Shown: positions 10,901 to 18,130, counted from the stretch's first letter. The stretch is 45,963 bases of DNA from Eubacteriales Family XIII. Incertae Sedis bacterium (GCA_031261525.1 JAISJM010000041.1:1-45963), one strand, 5' to 3'. Notes: generated by a model from the letters alone, not told the origin. Numbers and translations are program-made.

Positions 10901-11043
10901 GCAGCCTCCGCCGTTGTCATGAATTGATAATTCATGAGTGACATCATCATCGCAAGCACAAGCACCATAACCAGACCTCTCTTGGTTGTTGATGTATGTA
11001 CCGCCATGGTTCCGTCTCTTTTTGTGTAAACATTGCTAAACAT
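1903..11043 (-). CDS. Giant vWA/Ig-repeat cell-surface adhesin (3046 aa)
   Basis: Very large secreted, probably wall-attached protein. The start chosen is the ATG at 11043 (GGAG, 8-nt spacing; N-terminus MFSNVYTKRDG aligns with the paralogue at 17959). The longer reading to 11211 would begin inside a palindrome. Order of parts: long signal peptide to ~48; vWA domain ~127-440 with the metal-binding DLSQS at 133-137; a SpaA-like segment; a run of ~120-residue Ig-like repeats opening with patterns such as GKLTIKKILGDN and ending VTN.Y; four 115-residue FctA/Spy0128-type pilin isopeptide repeats (GKDLTAGQFQFGLF); a conserved module (IGVEVDKDTI ... WGDIDG.FNVWYKT); a Pro/Thr-rich stalk; and a sorting-like tail SPKTGDD (2994-3000), helix and KMRKRQ. 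The canonical Leu of LPxTG is replaced by Ser. Likely role is host or partner-cell adhesion; the ligand is unknown. Confidence 0.85.
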   Translation of the reverse strand: MFSNVYTKRDGTMAVHTSTTKRGLVMVLVLAMMMSLMNYQFMTTAEAANSLPSTGIGNTVDGNPAQIDYNDIDWVNPDSANGLVRMKETIDYARDAEGNRIENQFVLKVDVQTKEKIEDMSIDPNSAVVLALDLSQSMNGRVQTLKTAATNFINNYATGQGKRYLAIVVYGQAGVTILQWTDVNTTAGKAAAIAALTSSNVKTQFRYNNSPGQLVTSSGTQDGGYTNISAALKLTDNLFKNLPAGVDFTDFDSTTGGQNKFSIVFTDGLPTARINSGIGTGATSTITSTALITASETARYVSNPAVEFITESNAYGEVLNTAGIHTLAIKYAYDSVGGANAGKLSRGMSYASDIKSATDGASLNLVFQEYASMTAVSAQPWLVTLPLADPIFNSSNPATASLEWQLTEAERTSIDEDGFKYSYTKTFPITLDTLSEAFDEGSIYEASLADTSKLDFNLIYTSGSTGSSPTVHNVQGSGIFNVPEVHGFEADLQFFKKDADTGALLNGFRFVATSDATTISSGEIRTYDAISANQATNGGVAVDGVVFFKDNNNGLFNKLTSDLSIFDGQNTLPSGQNYTLNETLTAEQQLLWTPSTSENIPIEVHWGQVTNSFPTDFTNARKVGSFTVEKKLAGEAAQWGATGTSPYAIAVKVIATASGVDDKANSGLNYTVGQYIQFAKDATTGEYKATKNSTATPTATNGALVTVTSDASVKFVELLSGLTVQVEEFGTDGTYVPTIDYTGAGADDTAKTLTIIADVNADQVASLVTVTNTYVTSKGKLTIKKILGDNSEDWGVGDDTIFTGVVMVSGGNNSGKYLSLSGSNGTYVYEGLVDVTEASEIQFSVNSPASITAIPMYTQLVVQETGLNGNIYTFTPSYANPDGDNEYAYILSSAVDEDGKTITVTNNFNVPYGSLDIIKSFHSDGNHAAWGATDYTTFTAILTSNGGNVELRATTGGYEYVGTTTGAATPVTFSVASKASITQIPSGTAIGVTETSGTGYHATYPSGSAVTISFDITSTVTIVNQYDHAGVIKAKKTGDGRTSTTFYLFDASNGLIRTTPITGGTSTDYINLHDGSLNYGSYSLYEVTAKKYAPSTSDSALWAPVTTTVGAPTALASAINDPALSVFRYLGDLTINGSSLVNSVKSIELENVDIDNATLTISKIITGAAEQWPVTNTDTFHATVKVSGGAFLELEQNATNPAVYKFVGFTDSALAATVAFSAATSVSITDIPNGLELVVTETLGEHGAVYDVTYAYANGQYTSGDSVFVYTDSNAGVEITNDFEVPTGNLSVIKALGANYSPWGVTADTTFSAILTTENGTKGVALTPGTSANGYDWTWDGETTTAAATQIEISSGHAVTVGQIPSGTAITIVEDDSNPLYEASYSSSSNVIVYNETIDVTVTNDYLPAGSVYVNKLGEGRNDTIFFLVKNGNIVNGTGTPIVTGLVNPVLLAEYLAYGNYDLYEATTVDFAPVTSGWESVATTNVPVAIAAIIDGTSKTNVFKLTSGIEVANTQTQLSPQITVTNEYISNARLVIEKVLGENADLWSVDSTTTFSAVVQITNGAFAGEYLTFDQVSGSNTYAYSGSTTDSALASKVTFAEDDSATITGLPNGLSLVVIEDVDAGIWNASYVYSDGDTDYATVNTNTTDTAIVTNDYEIPTGDLNIIKNLGENAGAYGSDVTTTFSAFLTADGENVTLAQGSAYDNYDWTWVGTTATGIATPIIIYSNETVTVGNIPSGTAITVHEVDTDQPYTADVTTSATGITVIYDGAVDATVTNNYAPNGVITVQKVGVDEDGTGAIGSLFYLVASNGTLVTQVAITANNVGDVITLGESLDYGTYDLYEVTQVKYAPTGDDDWSSVTTGPSVLGNAWTDSAVNVYKLDGGVTISNDSPSAAVAAVYVTNEDIENAAIYIEKAFAGPYGAWGVTSGSIFNAKVQISGGAFDGQFLTFTEDTPTELDSDSGATYYTYQGSTTSAVAADKVAFSQDVRAEIHDLPQNLELVIIEDGGEHYTAGYLDSVGNPIDSILSGESVIIVKNTYDTTTTSAIIRASKSAIGKDLTAGQFEFGLFTTTDTTTPTYTVRNDAAGNIVFPEIVYTTTGTITYTIKELSIGGDGWSTDSTPYRAVVTVSDLGDGELDATIAYPDGTPSFVNNYSTTSTSAIITALKSTIGKDLTAGQFQFGLFTADDAVIPFRTATNDADGNIVFPEITYTTTGSETYTIREISLGGNGWSTDSASYTATVTVSDNGLGALVATVDYSDDTREFVNSYSTTSTSAIITASKSAIGKDLANGQFQFGLFTADDAVIPFRTATNDAAGNIVFPEITYTTTGTTTYTIRELSTDGSGWSTDSSTFTATVLVVDNGLGQLISTVAYLGGAPEFVNNYSVSSTSAIINAYKIAEGKELSDGQFQFGLFTDNDAVIPLRIATNDADGNIAFPEITYTMAGTHTYTIKELSEGGHGWTTDSATFTATVTVVDNGEGALVATVTYPQEAPEFINTYVEPTGSLHILKEVIGDTDAWGIYDQTTYDVILSVGDPADGQYAQVDFENQWTAVGDIEDATTLTISVETGATVTNIPSGTAITVVEEAGAHYTATYSSDNVIVLSEETTDITVTNTYEDIEIGVEVDKDTIRRTSAAYQSLADKEEYNNVGTENYRYEVDFRNTSNTDLDEFIYEDNLEAVRAGQIDVYALYTPQVWGDIDGLFNVWYKTSNTEDDVIYAADDVENNTDGAYPNTGYKLWVAGLDATTKTLLTVDTLGLEDGEYLTGLRFEYGAVLEGFTSKNSSDVSINGEYRGDDGNLDLDNLESDNASLITPITGSEEVAPVEPFATDGENAVGKVVRRAGKVALLAEGSGVEVDWTPTSDRVDGQGNSLADAELLPATYFVRAQKEMQGEDIVAAATARGALHVLRNDVFEVLVDQDQDAVVTRTIETFAAVPELTPPETNEEPTTTPGELDPLGDITPIQRGIEPPREVTPPIVRLEEPPVPTTTSAPSPKTGDDMQKMVWILTGAMAFACMTILIIIAIKMRKRQDDDAAIDLDTGKEVR
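3546..4925 (-). repeat. Four tandem 345-bp repeats encoding pilin-type isopeptide domains
   Basis: The four copies have an exact 345-bp period, seen at the codons for SAII (anchor positions 4907, 4562, 4217 and 3872). Each encodes 115 residues running from SAII.A.KS..GK through FQFGLF, NDA.GNIVFPEI.YTT.G, TYTI.E and W.TDS to the next NNYS. Copies 2 and 3 share a stretch of more than 70 identical bases (around 4095-4168 and 4440-4513). The Lys near each start and the FVNNY Asn at each end fit the FctA/Spy0128 family, whose domains close with Lys-Asn isopeptide bonds. The bond itself is inferred. Confidence 0.85.
5317..8709 (-). repeat. Three tandem ~1.13-kb A-B-C superrepeats in the adhesin gene
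   Basis: Matching codons of the A domain (LTIKK, LTISK, LVIEK, IYIEK) lie at 8703, 7569, 6444 and 5310, giving periods of 1134, 1125 and 1134 bp. Each unit encodes an A domain (W.V..T.F.A.V.V.GG), a B domain (IIK.LG...TTFSA.LT) and a C domain (V.K.G......FYLV..NG ... LYE.T...YAP). A fourth A domain follows and runs straight into the four isopeptide repeats. The 1743-aa paralogue has only one such A-B-C unit. Period lengths were measured on the sequence; the domain labels A, B and C are mine. Confidence 0.8.
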
Positions 11044-11158
11044 AACAATATCTCCTTTTTTACCGTCAAGTTGTTTTTTATGCCACGGAGCGTTTTCACA
11101 CTCAAGAAGTTGTAACGATTTCAGATAATATAGACAATTATCTGCTTTTAATGTATCT

Positions 11159-11187
11159 ATCATAGTTCGGTTTTGTCTGTAATACAA
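11159..11187 (-). promoter_or_regulatory. Promoter of the giant-adhesin operon
   Basis: On the minus strand TTGTAT (-35, at 11182-11187) and TATGAT (-10, at 11159-11164) are separated by 17 bp. This would start transcription near 11152 and give a leader of about 110 nt before the ATG at 11043. The -35 box lies inside the distal arm of the 50-bp palindrome, so a protein bound there should affect promoter access. This is a prediction from consensus only. Confidence 0.5.
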
Positions 11188-11228
11188 TTGCAAAGTTGTC
11201 ACGCGTGACAACTTTGCAATTGTATTAC
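11179..11228. repeat. Perfect 50-bp palindrome upstream of the giant-adhesin gene
   Basis: Two 25-nt arms meet with no loop at the centre ACGCGT. The inner part reads GTTGTCACGCGTGACAAC and the outer arms contain TTTGCAATTGTATTAC. It starts at 11179 and ends at 11228 with no mismatch, and the next outer pair is T-T. It has no adjacent T-run, so it is not a terminator. It overlaps the predicted -35 box. It could be a large operator or a cruciform-forming site. The 317-bp gap from 11044 to 11360 otherwise holds only this, the promoter, AT-rich sequence with a smaller inverted repeat (ACTATATAT), and the terminator of the next operon. Confidence 0.9.
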
Positions 11229-11290
11229 TGTGAGATTACTATATATTACTATTCTTATATATAGTGATGTATAAAACTACTTTTACTGCC

Positions 11291-11334
11291 TGAAAATGAA
11301 AAAAAAAGAACAGACTCTCGTTTAGAGTCTGTTC
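11291..11334 (-). terminator. Terminator between the two surface operons
   Basis: An 11-bp perfect stem built on GAACAGACTCT (11308-11318 with 11324-11334, loop CGTTT) is followed on the minus strand by seven or more T residues. It lies 27 nt past the stop of the 455-aa three-TM gene, so the two adhesin operons are transcribed separately. Confidence 0.9.
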
Positions 11335-11360
11335 CATCCTTATTCATCATGTAATTGAAA

Positions 11361-12728
11361 TTATTCTGCCGCCGAATCTTCATCTTTTTCAGTGCTACTC
11401 GTTGCCGTAAAGCTTACGATTAATTCCACTCCAAAGAGAACAATGCTCAGAATCGTCCATGCATCAATCATCACTCTTTCGTTGTTCAGGTTTTGTGTTG
11501 CGAAGAACAGTACGACATTTGCAATGGCAAGGATTCCGATCAATGCCGCGGTGACGATCATTGATACAAAGCTTATCTCTGAATCTTCCCCTTTCTTCTT
11601 CGTGGCAAATTTGGAGATAAATACAATGGCAAACACCAGTCCGAAAAAGGCAAGCAATAGATTCAGGAGTGCCCATGGTTCTATATCCGTGTCAGGAGGT
11701 AAAATCGGTGGTGCTACTGGTGGTAATGGATCATCGATCTCCGTTGTGGGTATATCCGCGGTATCATCGTCAATCGGGGATGTCGGGATTTCTGTTTCAG
11801 GAATCATAACATCTGTATCCGTGTCATCCGCAGGCTCTTCCGCCGTCGTGCCTGAACCTGTGTCTGTTGTACTTGGCGGTGCGGTTGTGGTCGCATCATT
11901 TACACTTGGCGTAGCCGTTGTACCAGCGACAGTCGGTGTACCGCCGCCTGGATATGTTGTACCTGCCGGCAGATCTACCAATTCATAGACAGCTTGAATG
12001 ATGTAGCGTTCAACATTGTCATCGGCTTTCGTTGTGTACCGCTCCGATACTTCAAAATAGCCAGCCTGCGCGTAAGTCTCGAGTCCCCGATATACAGCTT
12101 CCGCAGTATATCCTAATGGTAGACCATTTGCATCGGTCTCTGACACGGCAAATTTTGCACCAGCACGTTTCAGGATGGCTTTCTGCGGTACACCAACCCC
12201 TGCAACAAGTTTTCCTTTCGAATCATATGTGACATCGGCGAGTTTGCCATTTGCATCTTTTGCACTCGTGACTTGAAATTCCTGAGTCAATGGTAGCGCC
12301 TTTGCATCGTTCCAAGAAACCTGCTTAAAAGTCGCCGTTATATTGACTTCACGCTCCATCTCAACGGCTACAGGTGTTGAGATAAGTCCGTCTGTATTGC
12401 GTAATTGATCGATATCATCTTGTGTCATGATGCCATCAATCCGATAACTATAGGAACGTTTGATTGGAAGCGTGTCTTCCAAAATGGGATCGGATTGCCC
12501 AATCAAATTGTAATTTCGTCCAAACCGAGATAAATTTTGTGCAATCTGCGGCGGGGTTTGTCCCTTTACATAATGATATTCGAGTGTCAAATTGTACGCC
12601 GCTGGTGCTGCATTTGCTTCATAGGATGCAGGGGTAACAACGGACATGAGACTTAACACAAATACGACCATCACGATAATAACGAAACCGTGCAGCACGA
12701 TTCTTTTCTTAAGATATATGTTCATCAT
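11361..12728 (-). CDS. Three-TM secreted-domain partner of the 1743-aa vWA adhesin
   Basis: Family not recognised. At 455 aa it is a full-length paralogue of the protein at 507-1901 with the same layout: signal segment (VIIVMVVFVLSLMSVV, cut near NAAPAAY), extracellular domain beginning YNLTLEYHYVKGQ, the conserved LPAGTTYPGGGTP junction, an acidic Thr/Pro/Asp stalk, and three membrane helices in the last ~125 residues. The ATG at 12728 overlaps the TGA of the adhesin gene as TGATG, with GAGGTG just upstream. The next ATG (12725) has better spacing and is an alternative start, as is a GTG at 12731. The coupled start and shared operon argue that it works with the adhesin at the membrane. The stalk is Asp-rich here and Ala/Gly-rich in the paralogue, so that region is diverging fastest. 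Confidence 0.7.
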   Translation of the reverse strand: MMNIYLKKRIVLHGFVIIVMVVFVLSLMSVVTPASYEANAAPAAYNLTLEYHYVKGQTPPQIAQNLSRFGRNYNLIGQSDPILEDTLPIKRSYSYRIDGIMTQDDIDQLRNTDGLISTPVAVEMEREVNITATFKQVSWNDAKALPLTQEFQVTSAKDANGKLADVTYDSKGKLVAGVGVPQKAILKRAGAKFAVSETDANGLPLGYTAEAVYRGLETYAQAGYFEVSERYTTKADDNVERYIIQAVYELVDLPAGTTYPGGGTPTVAGTTATPSVNDATTTAPPSTTDTGSGTTAEEPADDTDTDVMIPETEIPTSPIDDDTADIPTTEIDDPLPPVAPPILPPDTDIEPWALLNLLLAFFGLVFAIVFISKFATKKKGEDSEISFVSMIVTAALIGILAIANVVLFFATQNLNNERVMIDAWTILSIVLFGVELIVSFTATSSTEKDEDSAAE

Positions 12729-15700
12729 CACACCTCACGCATTCTATGTACGATAGAGATATATGTCATGATACCGACACATGCAAGCGATAAGATTCCT
12801 GTAAGAATCCAATATATTATATCCATGTCATCCCCTGTCCTAGAAGCCGCTCTCGCTACGGGCGGCGCAGTCTGACTCGGCGTCGGTTCGGGTTGGATTA
12901 CACGCTCCGAGCTTGTCACATTGGGCAGCGGATCTAGTTCTCCGACGCTCTCTATTACCGTCGGTGACTCGGGCGCGGGCATGGAAGGCTGGGTGGCAAA
13001 TGTCTCAATTGTTGCTGTCACCGCCACATCTAGTGCCTGTGCCTTGCGATATTTTTCGGTTGCATGATCTCTGGCAGCCCCTCTTGCATAAGCAGAAGCA
13101 ACAAGGTCTTCTCCTTGTGACGCTTTCCGAGCCGTTACAAAATAAGCAGCAGGCTCAAGCGCGGCATCAGATAAATGATTTCCATCCGCATCCACGCGAT
13201 CCGTCGCGGGCGTCCAATCAACAATTTTCGTAGTTTCCTGTCCATCATTTGGGACAACTGCAAATGTCTTGACAGATGAAGAGTCCGTGTTAAACGTCTC
13301 AATCTGTGAGACATTTGCCTCCCCTAGTTTATCACGGTCAAGGTTTCCATTTGCATCCACATATACATCATCTTGCTGTGAGATATCCGCATTGTTCTTT
13401 GTTGTAAAACCTTCAAGAACTGTGCCATACTCAAGCCGAATCCCCGTGAGATATTCACCAGCTGGAAGTCCAAGGTCTTTTACTGTAAGCAGATGTCGCT
13501 CGGTGGTATTTGCATTTAGCTTTCCTGCCCAAAGTTTATATCCAGTATTTGGATATGCACCTGATGTGTTGTTCTGTCTATCTGAGGTAGCATAATTCGT
13601 CAAATCATCTGTCTTATTTGTCTTATACCAGACGTTAAAGTGCCCATCCACATCGCCCCATACAATTGGTGTATATAGAGCATAGACATCGATTGCGCCA
13701 GCACGCACCGCTTCCAGTGGATCGTCATAGACAAATTCATCTAAATCAAGATTGGAGGTGTTTCTAAAGTCTATTTCATAACGATAATTTTCCTGCGTTG
13801 CAATATTATCAAAGTCTTCGTCCCCCTCACGACTTTGGAATGCTATTGTCGTCTCATTGATGGTATCTTTGTCGACTTCGACACCGATTTGAATTGCATC
13901 ATACACATTCGTCACGGTGATATCTACTGTTTCATCTGCAATGATCTCTACATCATCAGTAGAATATGACGCCTGATAGTGCTCGCCTGCATCTTCCGCG
14001 ACATGCACAACGGTGCCTGCGGGAATCTTTTTGATCGTTACATCTTGTACCGCGGACAATATGATTTTAGTTGCCTCGGTTGGGGTTGTCGTCGTATCCG
14101 TCCAAGTGTAATTACCATCTTCATCTGCCGCGAGTATAGCATAGGTCTTGTCAACCATTAGAACGGCGCCATACGTTGTATCCGCTGCGATTCCGCGTTC
14201 GATTGCACTACCCGATTGGACTTTCATAATCTGGAGGTTGCCTGAAATGGGTTCATTGGCTATCATCATATGCGCTGTTGCGAAAAGTGCACCACCTGCG
14301 GAGAACTTGATATCCGTAATGTGCTTGTATACGGACTGCGTCTGCGCATTGTAGCTGATGGCATCAGGAACCTTTGAATCTTCCACTAAAATCCAACCTT
14401 GATTGCTCGGATGAAATTCCTTACCCGTGACTTCGTACAAGGTATAATCTCCATATTGAAGGCCTTTTGCAAGTTCAATACTACTGCTGGCATTTGCAGC
14501 GGATACGGTTACATTTGCAATCAGTTCCTGTCCTGACAATAGACACAGCTGTGTTCCTACTGCACCAGCACCCGTTTTTGTAACTCTTATCGTACCATTC
14601 GCATCATACGTATTAATCGCGGTCACAGTGGTGACGGCATTGTAATGAATATTTACCATCGCATTGCTTGGCGCATAAGAAGTATGATACGCTGGATTCT
14701 CAGACTCCTGCACCGTAATAGACGTTCCTGATGGAATCTTTGTGATACTCGCCTTGGATGCCACACTAAAAGTCACTGGCGTCGCAGCACCAGTCGTTGT
14801 ACCTACATAAGTATAGCCATCCGCAGTCGCTTGCAATACGACATTCTTTTGTGGAGAATCCGTTGTCAGTGTTGCCGTGAATGGTGTCTGATCTGTAACA
14901 CCACGTGCTGCATGATTACTGCCTGCAGCAAAAGTCTTTACAATATCAAGGGAGCCAAATGGCACATCAAAGTCGTTATGAATCGTGACCGTGTCACCAT
15001 CTGAATCTATGATATCCGCTTCAATATCAGCGAAAGTATTGTCACCATCGGGATAGGAATAAGTCGGCGTAAACATGTAATTTCGTCCATTTATACCAAC
15101 TTCTTGCACTTCAAGTTTTGTATCCATCGGAATGCCAATAACGGTAGCAGCATTGTTCACGGACATCTGAACTTTCGATGTCATATCTGGATGATAAGCT
15201 GTGTTACCAAGCCCATCATATGCGTAGATATCGTCTGTCTCCGTACTTTTCAGTTTCAAATACTTCCCAGAATCCACGCCGCCACCAGTAACTCTGATAA
15301 TCGCTGCAAATGTCGTATCATCGCCGATACCCCAATATTCTGGGTTGACACCAAGCGTCTTTGCAACAGTCAAGGTTCCTTTTGCTGCCGCATAAGTATT
15401 GGTTATGGTTGCAGTAGATGGCTGATCGACCTGCGCAGCATCTTCTTTGATCGTGATAAAACCGCCTGCGCCATCAGCACCCGCGCCCATATAATCCACG
15501 GATGACGTAAAATTGCTACCTGTAGTCACTTCTTCAACAACAATTTGCATCTCCGTTGGAATATTGATAAATTGAATCGGAGCATCTGATGTAATCATAT
15601 ATGTCGCGGCTTTACTCTGATCCGTCTCTGTTGTGATGGATGAACCCGTAAAGACATAGGTTGTATGATCTTTCTTTTCAAATTTGAGGTAGCGTCCATC

Positions 15701-17959
15701 CGTTCTTCGTACTGCAATTGCATAGGGCGAAGTTCCAGTAGCACCCCACTGTGCTGCATCTTCATTCAGTTCCTTCACTACACGCAGCGATCCGAGTTTA
15801 TGTACATTTCCAAAATGTGGATAGAGATTTTCCGTATCATCCACGCGATCGAACAGAAATACGTCATCACTGCTGGAAACCAGACCCCAATTTACGCGAA
15901 CAGGAACGGCATTAGCCGCAATCGCATCCGTTCCAGAGGGTGTCCACTGAAGATTTTTATCGCCATAACTGAGATCCTCGCTGAGGATATAATTTTGTCC
16001 TGATGGCAATGCGTTTTGTGGAATATCGCCAACATGATTTTCCATTCCATTATTGCCATCTGTAAAGATGACGAGACCGCTTAGTCGTTTTTTGCTACCA
16101 TTCGATAAAGAAATCTCTTGGTTTGCAGATATTGCGTCATATCGACGTGGTTGATTTGTAGTAAGTGCTGTGCCACTAGAAGTCGCTATGAATCTGAAAC
16201 CGTTCATATCCTGATTTGTAGCGAAAGTACTTACATCTTTCTTTACAAGCTGCAAGTCTGCATCATAGCCATAGATTTTAGGAACTTCGAAGTAGCCAGT
16301 ACTGGCATTAAAAGTTACGTGCCCCTCTGCGTCCGTGGTTTTGATTGCATAATCAAGATAGGAACAAAGACCTGCCGCCTTATCGCTACCTTTCAATGTT
16401 GCTTCATAGGTATTGCCCGAGTTTATAGCATCTCTATTGACATCTTTAAAAATTTGCTCCATTTGCCCATCGAATTTGGTACTTAATGTGTCGAGATAAA
16501 TTCGGTAGGTATGTGTATAATGATAGACGAATCCATCATCACCAGGCTCAGGTTGTGGCTCTGGTGTTGGAAGTGCTGAAAGATTCCACTCATATTGATT
16601 CAACACAGCGTTGTAGCCATCGGTATCCACTGGAAAAACAGGATCTGCAAGAGGAAGAATCACATCCCAAGGCATCGCCGAGATTCTTGTCATTCTAGTA
16701 AATGCTTCAAACGCGGCATCAAGCTCAACTTGATTGTTTGCTGAAAATAATTTGTCATTGTCGATAAACTGTCCCAAACAATTTGGCCAATCTTTCGCTG
16801 GCTCATAAAGTACACCCATGAGTGTCACCTGATGATTCGCCACCAAAGCATTGCCATATCCAGCTGGTTCATTTACAAAACCAGGTAAGTTGAGCCCAAT
16901 TTTATCAATGTCAATATCCCAACCCATACCATCACGATAGCCAATTAACGACCAATAACTATCCATTGGATTTGCAGGCGGCGGCGTAATCGTAGGTACA
17001 TGACTCCAAACTGTCTTCATTGGGCGAATGAGTGTTGTGCTCTCGTCTGTAGATGGCACGCCCAATTTATTTTGCCAATCCAATCGCTCCTGATTGTCAT
17101 TCTTACCAGAAACAGTATCAATTCTTGTCGTTGGAATACCATCTGTAAATAAAATGGCAAATTTATTTTGACCGCCTGTAGGATTGATAAAACGAATGCC
17201 CTTCGTCTCTAACTGCGTATACAGATTATCTGTGAGCTTCATCGCACCAGAAATATTGGTCAGCCCAGTATCTGCGGTGCCGCCACTTGCGACAACGCCA
17301 TCCTTATCCGTATACTGGAATTGATATTTGACTAGATTATCATTGTTTACTGCCTCTATGGCTCGATTCAACTCCCCTTCTTCGTTGATATTGGTCCAAG
17401 GCAATAGCGTGGCTGCCACCTCTCCGTAGACGACAATCGATAGCATACGTTTACCAAAATCACCCGTATCGCCTGTATAATATCGGCGTATATAATCCGT
17501 AACAGAATTTTGTATCTGCTGTATTCTGTCGCGAGGTATCGCTGGCTTGCCAGTCACATTTTCTTCATACATCGTCTGCGATAAGTCGATACTGATAACA
17601 ACTGCACCATTTGCAGGAACGGTCTGCTCTTTGACATCTTCTTTTGTCTGAATATCAACGGTTACATCAAAGAAATTCTCCTGACGTATTCCTGCGTTAC
17701 TGACATAACGAATGGTCTCCTTCATTCGAAGAAGTCCTTTATCCGAACCCGCGATTCCATTCCAATCTGGATAAATCCAATTCTCGTCATTCAGTGAAAT
17801 TTGTTCTGGGTTTTCATCGCCTGTCAGAGGAATCATACTGTCGGTAGCTTGTGAAGTGGTCATCATGAATTGATAATTTATCAACGACAGAAGCATCGCC
17901 AGAATGAGTATAAATACAATGGAACTCCTTCTCGCTTTTCTGTAAATATTGTTATACAT
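12728..17959 (-). CDS. Large vWA/Ig-repeat cell-surface adhesin (1743 aa)
   Basis: Secreted surface protein, paralogous end to end to the 3046-aa protein but with fewer repeats. The ATG at 17959 has GAGGGG 8-9 nt upstream. Order of parts: signal peptide to ~38 (SIVFILILAMLLSLINYQF); vWA domain ~118-420 with MIDAS residues DLSQT at 125-129; a SpaA-like segment (GYDADLQLVKKDV); five Ig-like repeats (GSLRVVKELN, GTLTVAKTLG, GSLDIVKTFA, GTIRVTKTG, GNLQIMKVQ); the conserved late module (IGVEVDKDTI, NYRYEIDFRNTSNLDLDEFVYDD, VWGDVDGHFNVWYKT); a Pro-rich stalk; and a tail ASRTGDDMD, helix and HRMREV. No FctA-type repeats are present. The tail keeps TG and the basic end of a sortase signal but lacks both Leu and Pro, so wall attachment is uncertain. 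It may simply remain membrane-anchored. Confidence 0.83.
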   Translation of the reverse strand: MYNNIYRKARRSSIVFILILAMLLSLINYQFMMTTSQATDSMIPLTGDENPEQISLNDENWIYPDWNGIAGSDKGLLRMKETIRYVSNAGIRQENFFDVTVDIQTKEDVKEQTVPANGAVVISIDLSQTMYEENVTGKPAIPRDRIQQIQNSVTDYIRRYYTGDTGDFGKRMLSIVVYGEVAATLLPWTNINEEGELNRAIEAVNNDNLVKYQFQYTDKDGVVASGGTADTGLTNISGAMKLTDNLYTQLETKGIRFINPTGGQNKFAILFTDGIPTTRIDTVSGKNDNQERLDWQNKLGVPSTDESTTLIRPMKTVWSHVPTITPPPANPMDSYWSLIGYRDGMGWDIDIDKIGLNLPGFVNEPAGYGNALVANHQVTLMGVLYEPAKDWPNCLGQFIDNDKLFSANNQVELDAAFEAFTRMTRISAMPWDVILPLADPVFPVDTDGYNAVLNQYEWNLSALPTPEPQPEPGDDGFVYHYTHTYRIYLDTLSTKFDGQMEQIFKDVNRDAINSGNTYEATLKGSDKAAGLCSYLDYAIKTTDAEGHVTFNASTGYFEVPKIYGYDADLQLVKKDVSTFATNQDMNGFRFIATSSGTALTTNQPRRYDAISANQEISLSNGSKKRLSGLVIFTDGNNGMENHVGDIPQNALPSGQNYILSEDLSYGDKNLQWTPSGTDAIAANAVPVRVNWGLVSSSDDVFLFDRVDDTENLYPHFGNVHKLGSLRVVKELNEDAAQWGATGTSPYAIAVRRTDGRYLKFEKKDHTTYVFTGSSITTETDQSKAATYMITSDAPIQFINIPTEMQIVVEEVTTGSNFTSSVDYMGAGADGAGGFITIKEDAAQVDQPSTATITNTYAAAKGTLTVAKTLGVNPEYWGIGDDTTFAAIIRVTGGGVDSGKYLKLKSTETDDIYAYDGLGNTAYHPDMTSKVQMSVNNAATVIGIPMDTKLEVQEVGINGRNYMFTPTYSYPDGDNTFADIEADIIDSDGDTVTIHNDFDVPFGSLDIVKTFAAGSNHAARGVTDQTPFTATLTTDSPQKNVVLQATADGYTYVGTTTGAATPVTFSVASKASITKIPSGTSITVQESENPAYHTSYAPSNAMVNIHYNAVTTVTAINTYDANGTIRVTKTGAGAVGTQLCLLSGQELIANVTVSAANASSSIELAKGLQYGDYTLYEVTGKEFHPSNQGWILVEDSKVPDAISYNAQTQSVYKHITDIKFSAGGALFATAHMMIANEPISGNLQIMKVQSGSAIERGIAADTTYGAVLMVDKTYAILAADEDGNYTWTDTTTTPTEATKIILSAVQDVTIKKIPAGTVVHVAEDAGEHYQASYSTDDVEIIADETVDITVTNVYDAIQIGVEVDKDTINETTIAFQSREGDEDFDNIATQENYRYEIDFRNTSNLDLDEFVYDDPLEAVRAGAIDVYALYTPIVWGDVDGHFNVWYKTNKTDDLTNYATSDRQNNTSGAYPNTGYKLWAGKLNANTTERHLLTVKDLGLPAGEYLTGIRLEYGTVLEGFTTKNNADISQQDDVYVDANGNLDRDKLGEANVSQIETFNTDSSSVKTFAVVPNDGQETTKIVDWTPATDRVDADGNHLSDAALEPAAYFVTARKASQGEDLVASAYARGAARDHATEKYRKAQALDVAVTATIETFATQPSMPAPESPTVIESVGELDPLPNVTSSERVIQPEPTPSQTAPPVARAASRTGDDMDIIYWILTGILSLACVGIMTYISIVHRMREV

Positions 17960-18130
17960 AACAACATCCCCTCATTTATTTTGGAGAAATAACTTTTCAA
18001 AATGAAGCTGGAGTGGCTTCGTATTACGTTTATCGCCTGTCCTTTCCGCACCCACCACGATGAACCAAACCTTAAATATTCATCAATTAAATGAAGTTTG
18101 TATTTACATATCATTCGATATAGATAGCTT

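Noticed and set aside
11044..11211. In-frame N-terminal extension of the giant adhesin starting at 11211
   Set aside because: It would begin inside the 50-bp palindrome, lacks a ribosome binding site, and the downstream ATG at 11043 has one and aligns with the paralogue.
17960..18122. Possible cyclic-di-GMP riboswitch in the leader of the 1743-aa adhesin gene
   Set aside because: A few bases resemble it (GACAGGCGATAAACG, GAAGCCACT), but the conserved order and core of the GEMM motif are not there.
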